The position numbers and the translations under genes were made by a program. The notes beneath the pieces are model-generated. The model ran no database searches, was not told the origin of the DNA, and saw only the letters and a list, made by a program, of their open reading frames with translations. This document shows positions 8,635 to 16,666 of a stretch of 48,412 nucleotides of DNA, one piece after another (positions within the stretch are counted from its first letter, which is position 1; every line of letters starts with the position of its first letter). Where the stretch lies: contig JAEWEN010000082.1 in the NCBI GenBank assembly GCA_023389275.1, forward strand, positions 1-48,412, in the 5' to 3' direction. The DNA is from Bacillota bacterium. Lineage in GTDB: Bacteria > Bacillota > Clostridia > Clostridiales > Caloramatoraceae.

Positions 8635-10296
8635 ATGATGATTGAAAATGGTGTTACAATTGAAGATATTTTAAAAATGGAATGTATGAAACACTCTAAA
8701 ATAGTAGCTGGAGCTAAAGGAGTAAACAACGTTATTACCCAAGTAAACGTTATGGCAGATCCAGATGTTTTAAATTGGGTTGATGAAGGAGAGCTTTTAC
8801 TTACCACTGCTTATTCTTTTAAGGCAGATAACATAGAAGATCAAATAAACTTTATAAAGGAATGTTCAGATAAAAAACTAGCAGGAATAGGTATAAAAAT
8901 TTATCCCTATCTTGAAAGTCTTTCTAAAGAAGTTATAGAAGTTGCAGATGAATTAAACTTTCCAATTATAGATCTTTACTATGCAACAGCTCTTTCAGAT
9001 ATTATAACTCCAATTTTTAGAGAAATATTTACTAAGCAAGCTTATGTACTTCAAAAAATAGAAAGTATACATAAAAAAATGACAAATGCAATTTTAATGG
9101 GAGCCAGCGTTGAAGATATTGCAGGAGTTATATTTGATCACGTTAAAAAACCTGTTTATGTAAAACTTGATTTTCCTGAAAAGGATATATTTAATTCAAG
9201 TGAAATAGACTTAAGGTTAAAAGATAGTCTTATAAATAATGCTGAAACATTTAATAAAAGTCTTATAAAAGGCATGGATAATAATGTTTATGAAAGTAAG
9301 GAGTTTATAGAAGGTAAATATATTACAAGAATAGTTATGCCAATTACTATAAAAAATAGTGTATATGGCCATATATATGCTTGGGGAACAAAGGAACCTA
9401 TTGCAGGAACAGATATATCAGTACTTGAGTCCGCATCTACAACAATTGCACTTGAGATTTTAAAAAAGCTATCTGTTAGAGAGGTAGAAAATAAATATAG
9501 AGCAGAATTTTTAGATGATTTATTATCTTCTGAAGAGAGAAGAAAAGAAAAAGCTCTTGAAAGAGCTAGTTTTTTCAATATAAGCATTGATGATAACGCA
9601 CTTATAATACTTATAAGTATTAAAAATAAAGAAGATAATATAAACATTATAAGTGATGATGAGCAAGAAAATATTACAAAAATAGTTGATTTTATAGAAA
9701 AAATAACTAGAGACTTAAATATAACATCTATTGTAGCAGGTAAAACAGATAGTATACTTTCACTTATATCCTTTAAAAAGCAACCAGATATAAAAGGGGA
9801 TTTAACTACAGTTGTTGAGAAAATTAAAGATATGTTTGAAAAAAAGTTTCCTAAAACAACTTTTAAAATGGGTATAGGAAGAGAATACGAAGGATTAGTT
9901 AATATAAATAAAAGCTACAAAGATGCGTATGAGGCTATATCTTCAGGAGAAATTCTTGGAGAAGGCAATGTAGTGTATTTTGAAAACCTAGGAATTTATA
10001 AAATTTTATGTCAAGAAAATCTAAGAGAAGAAATTGAGAAGTTTTATAAAATGAATCTAGAACCTTTAGTTGAATATGATGCTAAAAAATCTACTGAGCT
10101 TGTTAAAACACTTGAGGCTTATTTTGAACATAATGGTAATCTTAAAAAAATGTCAGATGCTTTATTTACACATTACAATACTATTCTTTATAGACTAACT
10201 AGAATTAAAGAAATAACAGGTATTAACTTTGAAAATGCTAAGGATAGATTAAATCTTGAAATAGCATTAAAAATAAAAATGCTTTTAGATAAATAA
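8635..10296 (+). CDS. pucR: PucR-family purine catabolism regulator
   Basis: Cytosolic transcription factor of about 553 residues. The N-terminal PucR domain shows MADPDVLNWVDEGELLLTTA and ends in the SDIITPIFREIF region. A middle GAF/GGDEF-like part follows, and the C-terminal HTH_30 domain has LEAYFEHNGNLKKMSDAL and LYRLTRIKEITG. In Bacillus subtilis PucR activates purine catabolism genes, and the same role is inferred for the operons here. The frame is open from TTG 8557, but SD AAGGTGA is followed by three close ATGs (8629, 8635, 8638). 8635 has the best spacing, and 8638 is also possible. It is monocistronic and convergent with the cyclase-family gene. Confidence 0.9.
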   Translation: MMIENGVTIEDILKMECMKHSKIVAGAKGVNNVITQVNVMADPDVLNWVDEGELLLTTAYSFKADNIEDQINFIKECSDKKLAGIGIKIYPYLESLSKEVIEVADELNFPIIDLYYATALSDIITPIFREIFTKQAYVLQKIESIHKKMTNAILMGASVEDIAGVIFDHVKKPVYVKLDFPEKDIFNSSEIDLRLKDSLINNAETFNKSLIKGMDNNVYESKEFIEGKYITRIVMPITIKNSVYGHIYAWGTKEPIAGTDISVLESASTTIALEILKKLSVREVENKYRAEFLDDLLSSEERRKEKALERASFFNISIDDNALIILISIKNKEDNINIISDDEQENITKIVDFIEKITRDLNITSIVAGKTDSILSLISFKKQPDIKGDLTTVVEKIKDMFEKKFPKTTFKMGIGREYEGLVNINKSYKDAYEAISSGEILGEGNVVYFENLGIYKILCQENLREEIEKFYKMNLEPLVEYDAKKSTELVKTLEAYFEHNGNLKKMSDALFTHYNTILYRLTRIKEITGINFENAKDRLNLEIALKIKMLLDK

Positions 10297-10326
10297 AAAA
10301 GGCTGCTTTTTAGCAGCCTTTATTTT
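10294..10326. terminator. Bidirectional terminator, pucR / cyclase-family gene
   Basis: AAAGGCTGCT/AGCAGCCTTT with a loop of about 4 bases, an A run on the left and T-rich sequence on the right, serves both convergent genes. Confidence 0.9.
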
Positions 10327-11020
10327 ATTCTTCAACTAATGCAACAGCACGGATTGGAGAACCAGTACCTCCTCTTATTTTAAGAGGTAGTCCAATGTAT
10401 AAAAATCTTTTATTAACAACTTGATCAAGGTTACATAGGTTTTCTGTGTTTGTAATGTCATACTCACCACAGATAAGGTGACCTGAGAAGTCTAAATCGT
10501 CTGGAGTTTGGTCAATTGCAGGTGAGTCAACACCTATGTTTACAACTCCTTTTTCAGCTAGCCATTTAGCAGCTTCATAGCTAAGACCAGTATAGCTTTC
10601 AGTATAAGCATCTGTTCCATAGTTTCTGTTATAGTTACCAGTGTACATTAAGAATATATCACCTTTTTGAAGCTCTTGTCCTGATGCAGCTATAGCTTCT
10701 TCTAGATCTTTAATTTCTATGTAATCAGGATATCTTTTATGTGAAAGGTCTACACATATAGCACTTCCCCAATAGTATTCCATTGGCATGTTTTCTATAC
10801 TTGCTCCACCTGGCTTGTACTCTATAACAGCATCGCTGTGAGTACCACAGTGTTCACTCATAAGAATATTTCTAGCATAAAATCCTAGAGTTTTACTTCC
10901 AGTAGCTTTTTGGTTTTGCTCATGAGTTTGGTTTGTCATGAAGAAAGTTTTTTGGTGAATACCAAATAGTGGCATTCCTTCATAAATTTCTTGAGTAAGG
11001 TCGATAAGTTTTAAAGCCAT
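10325..11020 (-). CDS. Cyclase-family (KynB-like) metal-dependent hydrolase
   Basis: Soluble 231-residue protein of the cyclase/kynurenine-formamidase family (PF04199), which hydrolyses amide or ring C-N bonds with a divalent metal. The metal-binding signature appears as SEHCGTHSDA, and DLTQEIYEGMPLFG opens the fold. GVDSPAID and the Gly-rich KIRGGTGSPIR close to the C-terminus also fit. It starts 684 bases from the divergent microcompartment operon and ends at the pucR terminator. In that context it is a candidate for a pathway step still needing an enzyme, such as 4-imidazolonase or another cyclic-amide/ureido hydrolysis. That role is inference; the family assignment is firm. SD GGAGGG precedes the ATG. 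Confidence 0.85.
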   Translation of the reverse strand: MALKLIDLTQEIYEGMPLFGIHQKTFFMTNQTHEQNQKATGSKTLGFYARNILMSEHCGTHSDAVIEYKPGGASIENMPMEYYWGSAICVDLSHKRYPDYIEIKDLEEAIAASGQELQKGDIFLMYTGNYNRNYGTDAYTESYTGLSYEAAKWLAEKGVVNIGVDSPAIDQTPDDLDFSGHLICGEYDITNTENLCNLDQVVNKRFLYIGLPLKIRGGTGSPIRAVALVEE

Positions 11021-11355
11021 AAATAGCCCTCCTTTTATTTGAAATTTTATTTTAAATAAAATCTTTAAACAAATGTATATGTTAATTAGGGTGGATTTAT
11101 TTCAATTATACTATTATTCTGAAGAAACTTCTTTATAAAGATTATACAGTATTGTATATATCAATGAAAGCATAGTTTACTATAAAATATACTAAGTAGT
11201 TCTACTTTATATTACAAAATAATACAAAATAAGTCTAGTGATAATAGGTATATGATAATATCGTATTACTTTATTAAGTCAACACAAAACAACTTTGGAT
11301 ATAAATTTTTATTAAAGTTTAATTTTGTAGTTAATATACAAATGTAAATAAAGAG

Positions 11356-11369
11356 ATTTGTGGTATGAT
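11356..11369 (+). promoter_or_regulatory. Extended -10 promoter of microcompartment operon
   Basis: ATTTGTGGTATGAT contains TGG followed by TATGAT, an extended -10 element, with no good -35. Its first ten bases are identical to the element upstream of pucR (8469-8478). An activator such as PucR might substitute for the missing -35. Confidence 0.45.
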
Positions 11370-11501
11370 TTATACAAGAAGAAAATTAAAAATTTAAATT
11401 TAAGTGCGAAAAAGAAATCATTTTGTAATGGGTTTTTTAAAAAAAGCACTTATAATTTTAAGACAGTTATGTTAAAATTAATATTGGGCATAAGGATTAT
11501 A

Positions 11502-11522
11502 TTAACAGTATATGTTAACTGT
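11502..11522. promoter_or_regulatory. Overlapping inverted repeats in operon leader
   Basis: TTAACAGTATATGTTAA is an inverted repeat (TTAACA-N5-TGTTAA). It overlaps ACAGTATATGTTAACTGT (ACAGT-N8-ACTGT). A partial copy, ACAGTTATGTTAA, is at 11463-11475, and related repeats precede the cyclodeaminase gene at 38379-38403. It is a candidate regulator site. Confidence 0.4.
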
Positions 11523-11704
11523 ATATAAAATGTTAAAAATTATCTTATGTTTCTTTGAAGGATAAATTCTATTGTAATGAATTTTCTGAAATAGAAATTA
11601 AATTTACAAAAAGAATTTTCCAAAATATTTTTACATAAAATTAATTATGCTTAAAAATTTATTTTTAAATATAAATTTTTTTATTATGGAAGGGGGACCT
11701 ATTA

Positions 11705-12634
11705 ATGTCACAAGGTAAAAAGTACATCTTAGCTGTACCAAACTTCAGCGAAGGTAGAAGACAAGAAGTTATTGAAGCAATAGTAGATCAAGTAAGAAAC
11801 GTAGAAGGTGTTAAACTAGTAAGTTACGAGCCAGAGCACGACTTTAACAGAACTGTTGTTACTGTGATTGGTGAGCCAGCTCCACTTAAAGAAGCTCTTA
11901 AAAATCTAGCTAAAAAAAGCTACGAGCTAATCGACATGAGAGAGCAATCAGGATCACACCCAAGAATAGGAGCTCAAGATACTATTCCACTATTCCCATT
12001 CAGAAATATTGAATTAGACGAGTGTATAGCAATTGCTGAAGAAATCGGTAAAGAACTATTTGAAGAAACAAAAGTTCCAGTATTCTTCTCAGCTGCTAAC
12101 GCAAGAAACGAAGATAGAAAAGCACTTGCTTTCATAAGAAAAGGTCAATACGAAGGACTAAGAGACCTTCTTAAAGACGAATCAAACGCTGACAGAGATT
12201 CAAGAAAACCAGATCTAAGCGTTGATGGAAAACTTTCAGAAACAGCAGGAGCTACTATAGTATCAGCTGACCTAGAAGGACTTACTGCTTACAACGTATT
12301 CTTAGCTACAGAAGACGTTTCAATAGCAAAAGCTATAGCTAAAGGTGTTAGAGGACCTTCAGGCGGATTCTCAACAGTTAGAGCAGTTGGAATTAAGTTC
12401 CCAGAAAGATCAGGAGTTGTAGTTTCAATGAACATGTTCGATTGCGGAGCTACTCCACTTTACAGAACATTCAACTTCGTTAAACAAGAAGCTGCAAGAT
12501 ATGGAGTTGCAGTTACAGGTTCAGAACTAGTAGGACCAATCAAACTTGACTACGTTCTAAACTCATTTGAATACGGACTAGCTCTTGAAGGATTCAAGAA
12601 AGAGCAAATACTTGAATATCACCTAATGGACTAA
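11705..12634 (+). CDS. ftcD: Formiminotransferase (FtcD N-terminal type), probable glycine formiminotransferase
   Basis: Cytosolic enzyme moving a formimino group to tetrahydrofolate. The 309 residues equal only the transferase half of mammalian FTCD; the cyclodeaminase is a separate gene at 38439. Visible family motifs are VPNFSEGR near the N-terminus, EHDFNRTVVT, and SGSHPRIGAQD with the likely catalytic His at about 85. Annotation pipelines would call it glutamate formimidoyltransferase. In an operon for xanthine breakdown, formiminoglycine is the expected donor, yielding glycine and 5-formimino-THF. It is the first gene of the operon, with SD GGAAGGGGG, and is rich in C-ending codons (AAC, TTC, GAC), a sign of high expression. 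Confidence 0.92.
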   Translation: MSQGKKYILAVPNFSEGRRQEVIEAIVDQVRNVEGVKLVSYEPEHDFNRTVVTVIGEPAPLKEALKNLAKKSYELIDMREQSGSHPRIGAQDTIPLFPFRNIELDECIAIAEEIGKELFEETKVPVFFSAANARNEDRKALAFIRKGQYEGLRDLLKDESNADRDSRKPDLSVDGKLSETAGATIVSADLEGLTAYNVFLATEDVSIAKAIAKGVRGPSGGFSTVRAVGIKFPERSGVVVSMNMFDCGATPLYRTFNFVKQEAARYGVAVTGSELVGPIKLDYVLNSFEYGLALEGFKKEQILEYHLMD

Positions 12635-12707
12635 TTATAAAAAGTATATAAACCACGGTTATATAAAATATAGATGATAAAAGTAAATTAATTGGAGGCT
12701 TTTAAAT

Positions 12708-14378
12708 ATGAAAACAGACGTTCAAATAGCTCAAGAAGCTAAAATGAAGCCGATAACTGAAGTTGCTAACTATCTTGGAATTCAAGATGACGAGCTAGAG
12801 TTATACGGAAAGTATAAAGCGAAAGTTTCACTAGACGTTCTAGAGAGACAAAAAGATAAAGAAGATGCTAAGCTTGTTCTTGTAACAGCTATCAACCCAA
12901 CTCCAGCTGGAGAAGGAAAAACAACTACAAACGTTGGACTTTCAATGGGTCTTAACAAAATAGGTAAAAGAGCTATCACTGCTCTAAGAGAGCCATCACT
13001 AGGACCTTGCTTCGGTGTTAAAGGAGGAGCAGCAGGTGGTGGATACGCACAAGTTGTACCTATGGACGATATCAACCTACACTTTACAGGTGACTTCCAT
13101 GCTATAACTTCAGCTCACAACCTACTATCAGCACTACTTGACAACCACCTTCACCAAGGAAATGCTCTAAACATCAATCCTAAGAAAATTGTATGGAAAA
13201 GAGTAATCGACATGAACGATAGAGCGCTTAGAAACGTTGTTATCGGACTTGGCGGAAATGGTGACGGATTTGTAAGACAAGCTCAATTTGATATAACAGT
13301 TGCTTCAGAAATAATGGCAATTCTTTGTCTTGCAACATCAATGGACGACCTTAAAGACAGACTTTCAAAAATGGTAGTAGCTTACGACAAAGCTGGAAAC
13401 GCTGTTACAGCTGGACAACTTGAAGCTACAGGAGCTATGGCACTTCTTCTTAAAGATGCTGTTAAGCCAAACCTTGTACAAACTCTAGAAAATACACCAG
13501 CATTCATCCACGGTGGACCATTTGCGAACATCGCTCACGGATGTAACTCAGTTCTTGCAACTAAAGTTGCTCTTAAACTTGCTGATTACGTTGTAACAGA
13601 AGGTGGATTCGGAGCTGACCTTGGAGCTGAGAAATTCTTTGATATTAAATCAAGATTTGCTAACCTTAAGCCAGACTGCGTAGTTATAGTTGCTACAGTT
13701 AGAGCTCTTAAGATGAACGGTGGAGTTGCTAAAACTGACCTAGGTGCTGAAAACGTTGAAGCTGTTAAGAAAGGTGTTGCTAACCTTGAAAGACACATTG
13801 AAAACGTTGCTAAATTCGGTGTACCTGCAGTTGTTGCTATCAACAAATTCCCACTAGACACTGAAGCTGAACTTAAAGCTGTAGAAGAAGCTTGTAACGC
13901 TAAAGGTGCAGACGTTGTTCTTTCAGACGTTTGGGCTAACGGTGGAGAAGGTGGAGTTGAAATGGCTAAGAAAGTTGTTGAGATTTGTGAAACAAAACCA
14001 GCTAACTTTGCACCATTATACGATGTAAACCTAAGCATTCCAGAAAAAATCGAAAAAATCGCTACTGAAATATACAGAGCAGACGGAGTTGACTTCACAG
14101 CTGATTGTAAGAAACAAATCGCTGAACTTGAAAAACTTGGTCTTGATAAAATGCCAATCTGTATGGCTAAAACTCAATACTCATTCTCAGATGATCCAAC
14201 ACTACTTGGAGCACCAACAGGATTCAGAATCACTGTTAGAGAAGTTAGAGCATCAGCAGGAGCTGGTTTCATAGTAGCACTTACTGGAAACATAATGACA
14301 ATGCCAGGTCTTCCAAAAGTACCAGCAGCTAATGGTATGGATATCCTTGCAGACGGAACAATCATAGGATTATCATAA
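12708..14378 (+). CDS. fhs: Formate--tetrahydrofolate ligase
   Basis: Cytosolic enzyme interconverting formate, ATP and THF with 10-formyl-THF. In purine fermenters it runs toward formate and is a main ATP-yielding step. The full 556-residue chain has the P-loop PTPAGEGKT (about 64-72), EPSLGPCFGVKGGAAGGG, FTGDFHAI and NMDGxx-type C-terminal segments (PAANGMDILADG). It closely resembles the long-studied enzymes of C. acidurici and C. cylindrosporum as I recall them. It lies 73 bases after ftcD with its own SD (TTGGAGG) and has strong C-ending codon preference. Its place inside a microcompartment operon links energy conservation to ring breakdown. Confidence 0.98.
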   Translation: MKTDVQIAQEAKMKPITEVANYLGIQDDELELYGKYKAKVSLDVLERQKDKEDAKLVLVTAINPTPAGEGKTTTNVGLSMGLNKIGKRAITALREPSLGPCFGVKGGAAGGGYAQVVPMDDINLHFTGDFHAITSAHNLLSALLDNHLHQGNALNINPKKIVWKRVIDMNDRALRNVVIGLGGNGDGFVRQAQFDITVASEIMAILCLATSMDDLKDRLSKMVVAYDKAGNAVTAGQLEATGAMALLLKDAVKPNLVQTLENTPAFIHGGPFANIAHGCNSVLATKVALKLADYVVTEGGFGADLGAEKFFDIKSRFANLKPDCVVIVATVRALKMNGGVAKTDLGAENVEAVKKGVANLERHIENVAKFGVPAVVAINKFPLDTEAELKAVEEACNAKGADVVLSDVWANGGEGGVEMAKKVVEICETKPANFAPLYDVNLSIPEKIEKIATEIYRADGVDFTADCKKQIAELEKLGLDKMPICMAKTQYSFSDDPTLLGAPTGFRITVREVRASAGAGFIVALTGNIMTMPGLPKVPAANGMDILADGTIIGLS

Positions 14379-14428
14379 GAATTATTCTTATTAATATATA
14401 AATTTTAAAATTTGAGGGGGTTTTATAA

Positions 14429-15871
14429 ATGAAGTTTGATGTTATTGTTAAAAACGCTAGAATACCTCAAGGACATGATAACGAAACAATTGACACTAAT
14501 ATTCTTATAAAAGACGAAAAAATCGCAGGATTTGTAAACTGTATAGATGGAATCGATGCTGAGAACGTTATCGATGCAGCTGGAAACCTAGTTATTCCAG
14601 GATGTATTGATTCACACACTCACTTCATGGATCCAGGATTCAGCCACAGAGAAACTGTTGAATCAGGTTCACAACAAGCAGCTAGAGGTGGGGTAACAAC
14701 TGTTATCGACATGCCTTGCTGTACAGTACCTTCAGCTAGAAACGTTGAGCAATTCAACTGGAAAAAAGAGTACTGGAGTGAGCACTGCCACGTTGACTTC
14801 GCACTTTGGGGTGGAGTAACTGGTGAAGACGTAAGACTTAACCAATTAAACGTTGTTGAAGAACAAGCTAACGAAGGAGCAGTTGGTTTCAAAGTATACA
14901 TGACACCTTCAGTTCCAACATACCCAAGAGTTACAGACCCAGAACTTCTTGAAATTGCTAAAGCAGTTGCTGCTACAGGACTTTCAATGGGTGTTCACGC
15001 TGAGAACTTTGATATGTGTGACTTCTACGTTAAAAAACTTAACGCTGAAGGAAGACTAGATGGACCAGCTTGGGCTGAAGCTAGACTAGAGCTTGCTGAA
15101 AAAGTAGCTATCGAACTTGGAATTAGCATATCAGAAGCTACAGGTGTTAGATACCACGTAGTACATATGTCTACAGGAATCGGTGCTAAACTTATAAGAC
15201 AAGGTAAAATGAGAGGACTTAACGTAACTTCAGAAACTTGTCCACATTACCTAACAATCAATGCTCAAGACGCTATGACTGAGTACGGTGCATGTGCTAA
15301 AATAGCTCCTCCACTTAGATCAACTAAGGACAACGATGAGCTATGGGAAGGACTTGCAAATGGATCAGTAGACTTTATCGCTACAGACCATGCTCCATAC
15401 AACTTAGAGCTTGAGAAAAATGGTAGAGATATCTGGACTGCATTCCCAGGAATCCCAGGAATCGAAACTATGGTTGAAATCCTTGTTAACGGATTCAACA
15501 ATGGTAAGCTAACTCTTGAAAGACTTGTAGAAGTTCTTTCTAAAAACGCTGCTATCCACTACGGACTATATCCAAAGAAAGGTGCAATGCAAATTGGATC
15601 AGATGCTGACCTTACAGTAATTGACCTTAACAAAGAATGGACTATAGACAAAAACGATGCAGATTCATACATGCAAAACAAATACACTCCACTTCAAGGC
15701 ATTAAGCTAAAAGGTAGAGTAAACAAAACTATCGTAAGAGGACACCTTGTTTACGAAGAAGGTCAAGGAGTTGTTTCTGAATCAGGATTCGGTAACTTCA
15801 TACCAAGACAAAACAAAAACAAACTTGAAAGAAAACTTAAGTTTGACATTTATAAACCAGCAACTTTCTAA
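14429..15871 (+). CDS. Dihydropyrimidinase/allantoinase-type cyclic amidohydrolase, candidate xanthine amidohydrolase
   Basis: Binuclear metal amidohydrolase (480 residues) of the hydantoinase/allantoinase group, which opens cyclic amides. Ligands can be read: HTH (63 and 65), carboxylated Lys 155 in GFKVYMTP, His 190 (HAEN), His 246 (VVHMSTG) and Asp 320 (ATDHAPY). The Gly-rich GGVTTVIDMP and SETCPHYL are also typical. Allantoinase is the nearest familiar label. The neighbouring decarboxylase and formimino-transfer genes argue instead for hydrolytic opening of the xanthine pyrimidine ring to 4-ureido-5-imidazolecarboxylate, the classical first ring-opening step. SD GAGGGGG; high-expression codon usage. 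Substrate is inferred, the fold is certain. Confidence 0.85.
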   Translation: MKFDVIVKNARIPQGHDNETIDTNILIKDEKIAGFVNCIDGIDAENVIDAAGNLVIPGCIDSHTHFMDPGFSHRETVESGSQQAARGGVTTVIDMPCCTVPSARNVEQFNWKKEYWSEHCHVDFALWGGVTGEDVRLNQLNVVEEQANEGAVGFKVYMTPSVPTYPRVTDPELLEIAKAVAATGLSMGVHAENFDMCDFYVKKLNAEGRLDGPAWAEARLELAEKVAIELGISISEATGVRYHVVHMSTGIGAKLIRQGKMRGLNVTSETCPHYLTINAQDAMTEYGACAKIAPPLRSTKDNDELWEGLANGSVDFIATDHAPYNLELEKNGRDIWTAFPGIPGIETMVEILVNGFNNGKLTLERLVEVLSKNAAIHYGLYPKKGAMQIGSDADLTVIDLNKEWTIDKNDADSYMQNKYTPLQGIKLKGRVNKTIVRGHLVYEEGQGVVSESGFGNFIPRQNKNKLERKLKFDIYKPATF

Positions 15872-15946
15872 TAAAAGAAATTTGAGGGAGTTTATAAATT
15901 AAAATAAATTAAAATAATTTTTTTAGAATCGAAAGGGGATAATATT

Positions 15947-16564
15947 ATGGCAAGATACGGTATATGTGTAATTGACATGCTTAACGACTTTGCAACACCA
16001 GAAGGAGCACTTTATTGTGAAGGAACTGCAATGGTAACACCAAACCTTCAAAAACTTTTCAAATGGGCTAGAGCTAGAATGGACGCTGGAAAAGACGACG
16101 TTTATCTAATCCACATCCAAGAAGCTCACAGAAAGCATGACGCTGACTTCAGAGTAAGACCAAGACACGCAGTTGCTGGAACTCATGGATCAGACTTCAT
16201 AAAAGAACTTTACCCAGAAGACAGAGTAAACGAATACATCGTTCCTAAGAGAAGACACAGTGCGTTCCAACACACTGACCTTGACCTTTTCTTAAGAGAA
16301 GAAAACATAGACACAGTAGTTATCACAGGAGTTTGGACTAACGTTTGCTGTAGATCAACAGCTGCTGACGCTCTAGCTAACGCTTACAGAGTAATCACTC
16401 TAACTGACTGTAACCACTCAAAAACTCAAGCTCAACACGAAAGTGGACTAGTTGACCTAAGCATATTCACTAAGCTTATGACAATGGACGAGTTCACTGC
16501 TGCAGTTGATGCTGGTGAAGATGCATGGGTTGGTGCTGGAGACCCAACTAACAAAGTTAAATAG
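15947..16564 (+). CDS. Isochorismatase-family cysteine hydrolase, candidate ureidoimidazole-carboxylate amidohydrolase
   Basis: Soluble 205-residue cysteine hydrolase of the N-carbamoylsarcosine amidase / ureidoacrylate hydrolase type. The catalytic triad is visible as Asp10 (CVIDMLNDF), Lys101 (VPKRRHSAF) and Cys134 (GVWTNVCCRST). Relatives cleave N-carbamoyl groups to CO2 and NH3. That fits the second step of anaerobic xanthine breakdown, 4-ureido-5-imidazolecarboxylate to 4-amino-5-imidazolecarboxylate. It follows the ring-opening amidohydrolase by 75 bases, and SD GAAAGGGGAT precedes the ATG. The gap also holds an apparent decayed copy of the preceding gene's ribosome-binding leader (15881-15900). 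Codon usage is that of a highly expressed gene. The precise substrate is inference. Confidence 0.84.
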   Translation: MARYGICVIDMLNDFATPEGALYCEGTAMVTPNLQKLFKWARARMDAGKDDVYLIHIQEAHRKHDADFRVRPRHAVAGTHGSDFIKELYPEDRVNEYIVPKRRHSAFQHTDLDLFLREENIDTVVITGVWTNVCCRSTAADALANAYRVITLTDCNHSKTQAQHESGLVDLSIFTKLMTMDEFTAAVDAGEDAWVGAGDPTNKVK

Positions 16565-16581
16565 TTTAATTTTGCCTAGAT

Positions 16582-16626
16582 AAGGTAAATGTATTGCCTG
16601 CCCTTATGGGTAGGCAATATTTACTT
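16582..16626 (+). other. Strong intercistronic stem-loop without U tract
   Basis: ATTGCCTGCCC / GGGTAGGCAAT with loop TTAT (one G-U pair) is extended by AAGGTAAAT / ATTTACTT. No T run follows, so it is more likely an RNA-processing or 3'-protecting hairpin than a terminator. It separates the codon-optimised enzyme genes from ubiX. Confidence 0.7.
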
Positions 16627-16666
16627 ATAGTATAGTTTGGAAACTTTCAGAAAGAGAGGAAATGCT

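Larger units (their letters stand above)
11021..11704. other. Divergent control region and long leader of the microcompartment operon
   Basis: These 684 bases contain no credible ORF. Visible elements are: a minus-strand TATAAT (11110-11105) that may serve the cyclase-family gene; GTATATGTTAA at 11075-11085 and again at 11508-11518; an extended -10 TGG-TATGAT ending at 11369; a long-range inverted repeat AAGTGC/GCACTT (11402-11451) with an inner CATT/AATG hairpin; a weak alternative promoter TTATAA-N17-TAAAAT (11450-11478); CATAAG/CTTATG (11489-11549) enclosing overlapping TTAACA/TGTTAA and ACAGT/ACTGT repeats; and TTCTATT/AATAGAA (about 11567-11596). If transcription starts near 11376, the leader is about 330 nt and structured. 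Confidence 0.6.

Noticed and set aside
11705..12634. Histidine utilisation locus because of ftcD
   Set aside because: No histidase, urocanase or imidazolonepropionase genes accompany it; purine genes surround it instead.
13586..14098. Long minus-strand ORF antisense to formate-THF ligase
   Set aside because: It mirrors codon bias of the real gene on the other strand and has no SD or family features. The same holds for the other antisense frames, for example 29433-29940, 39437-39784 and 44974-45411.
14429..16564. Allantoin degradation operon
   Set aside because: The allantoinase-like and ureido-hydrolase-like genes fit superficially, but there is no allantoate amidohydrolase, ureidoglycolate gene or uricase, and the UbiX/UbiD and formiminotransferase genes fit the xanthine route.
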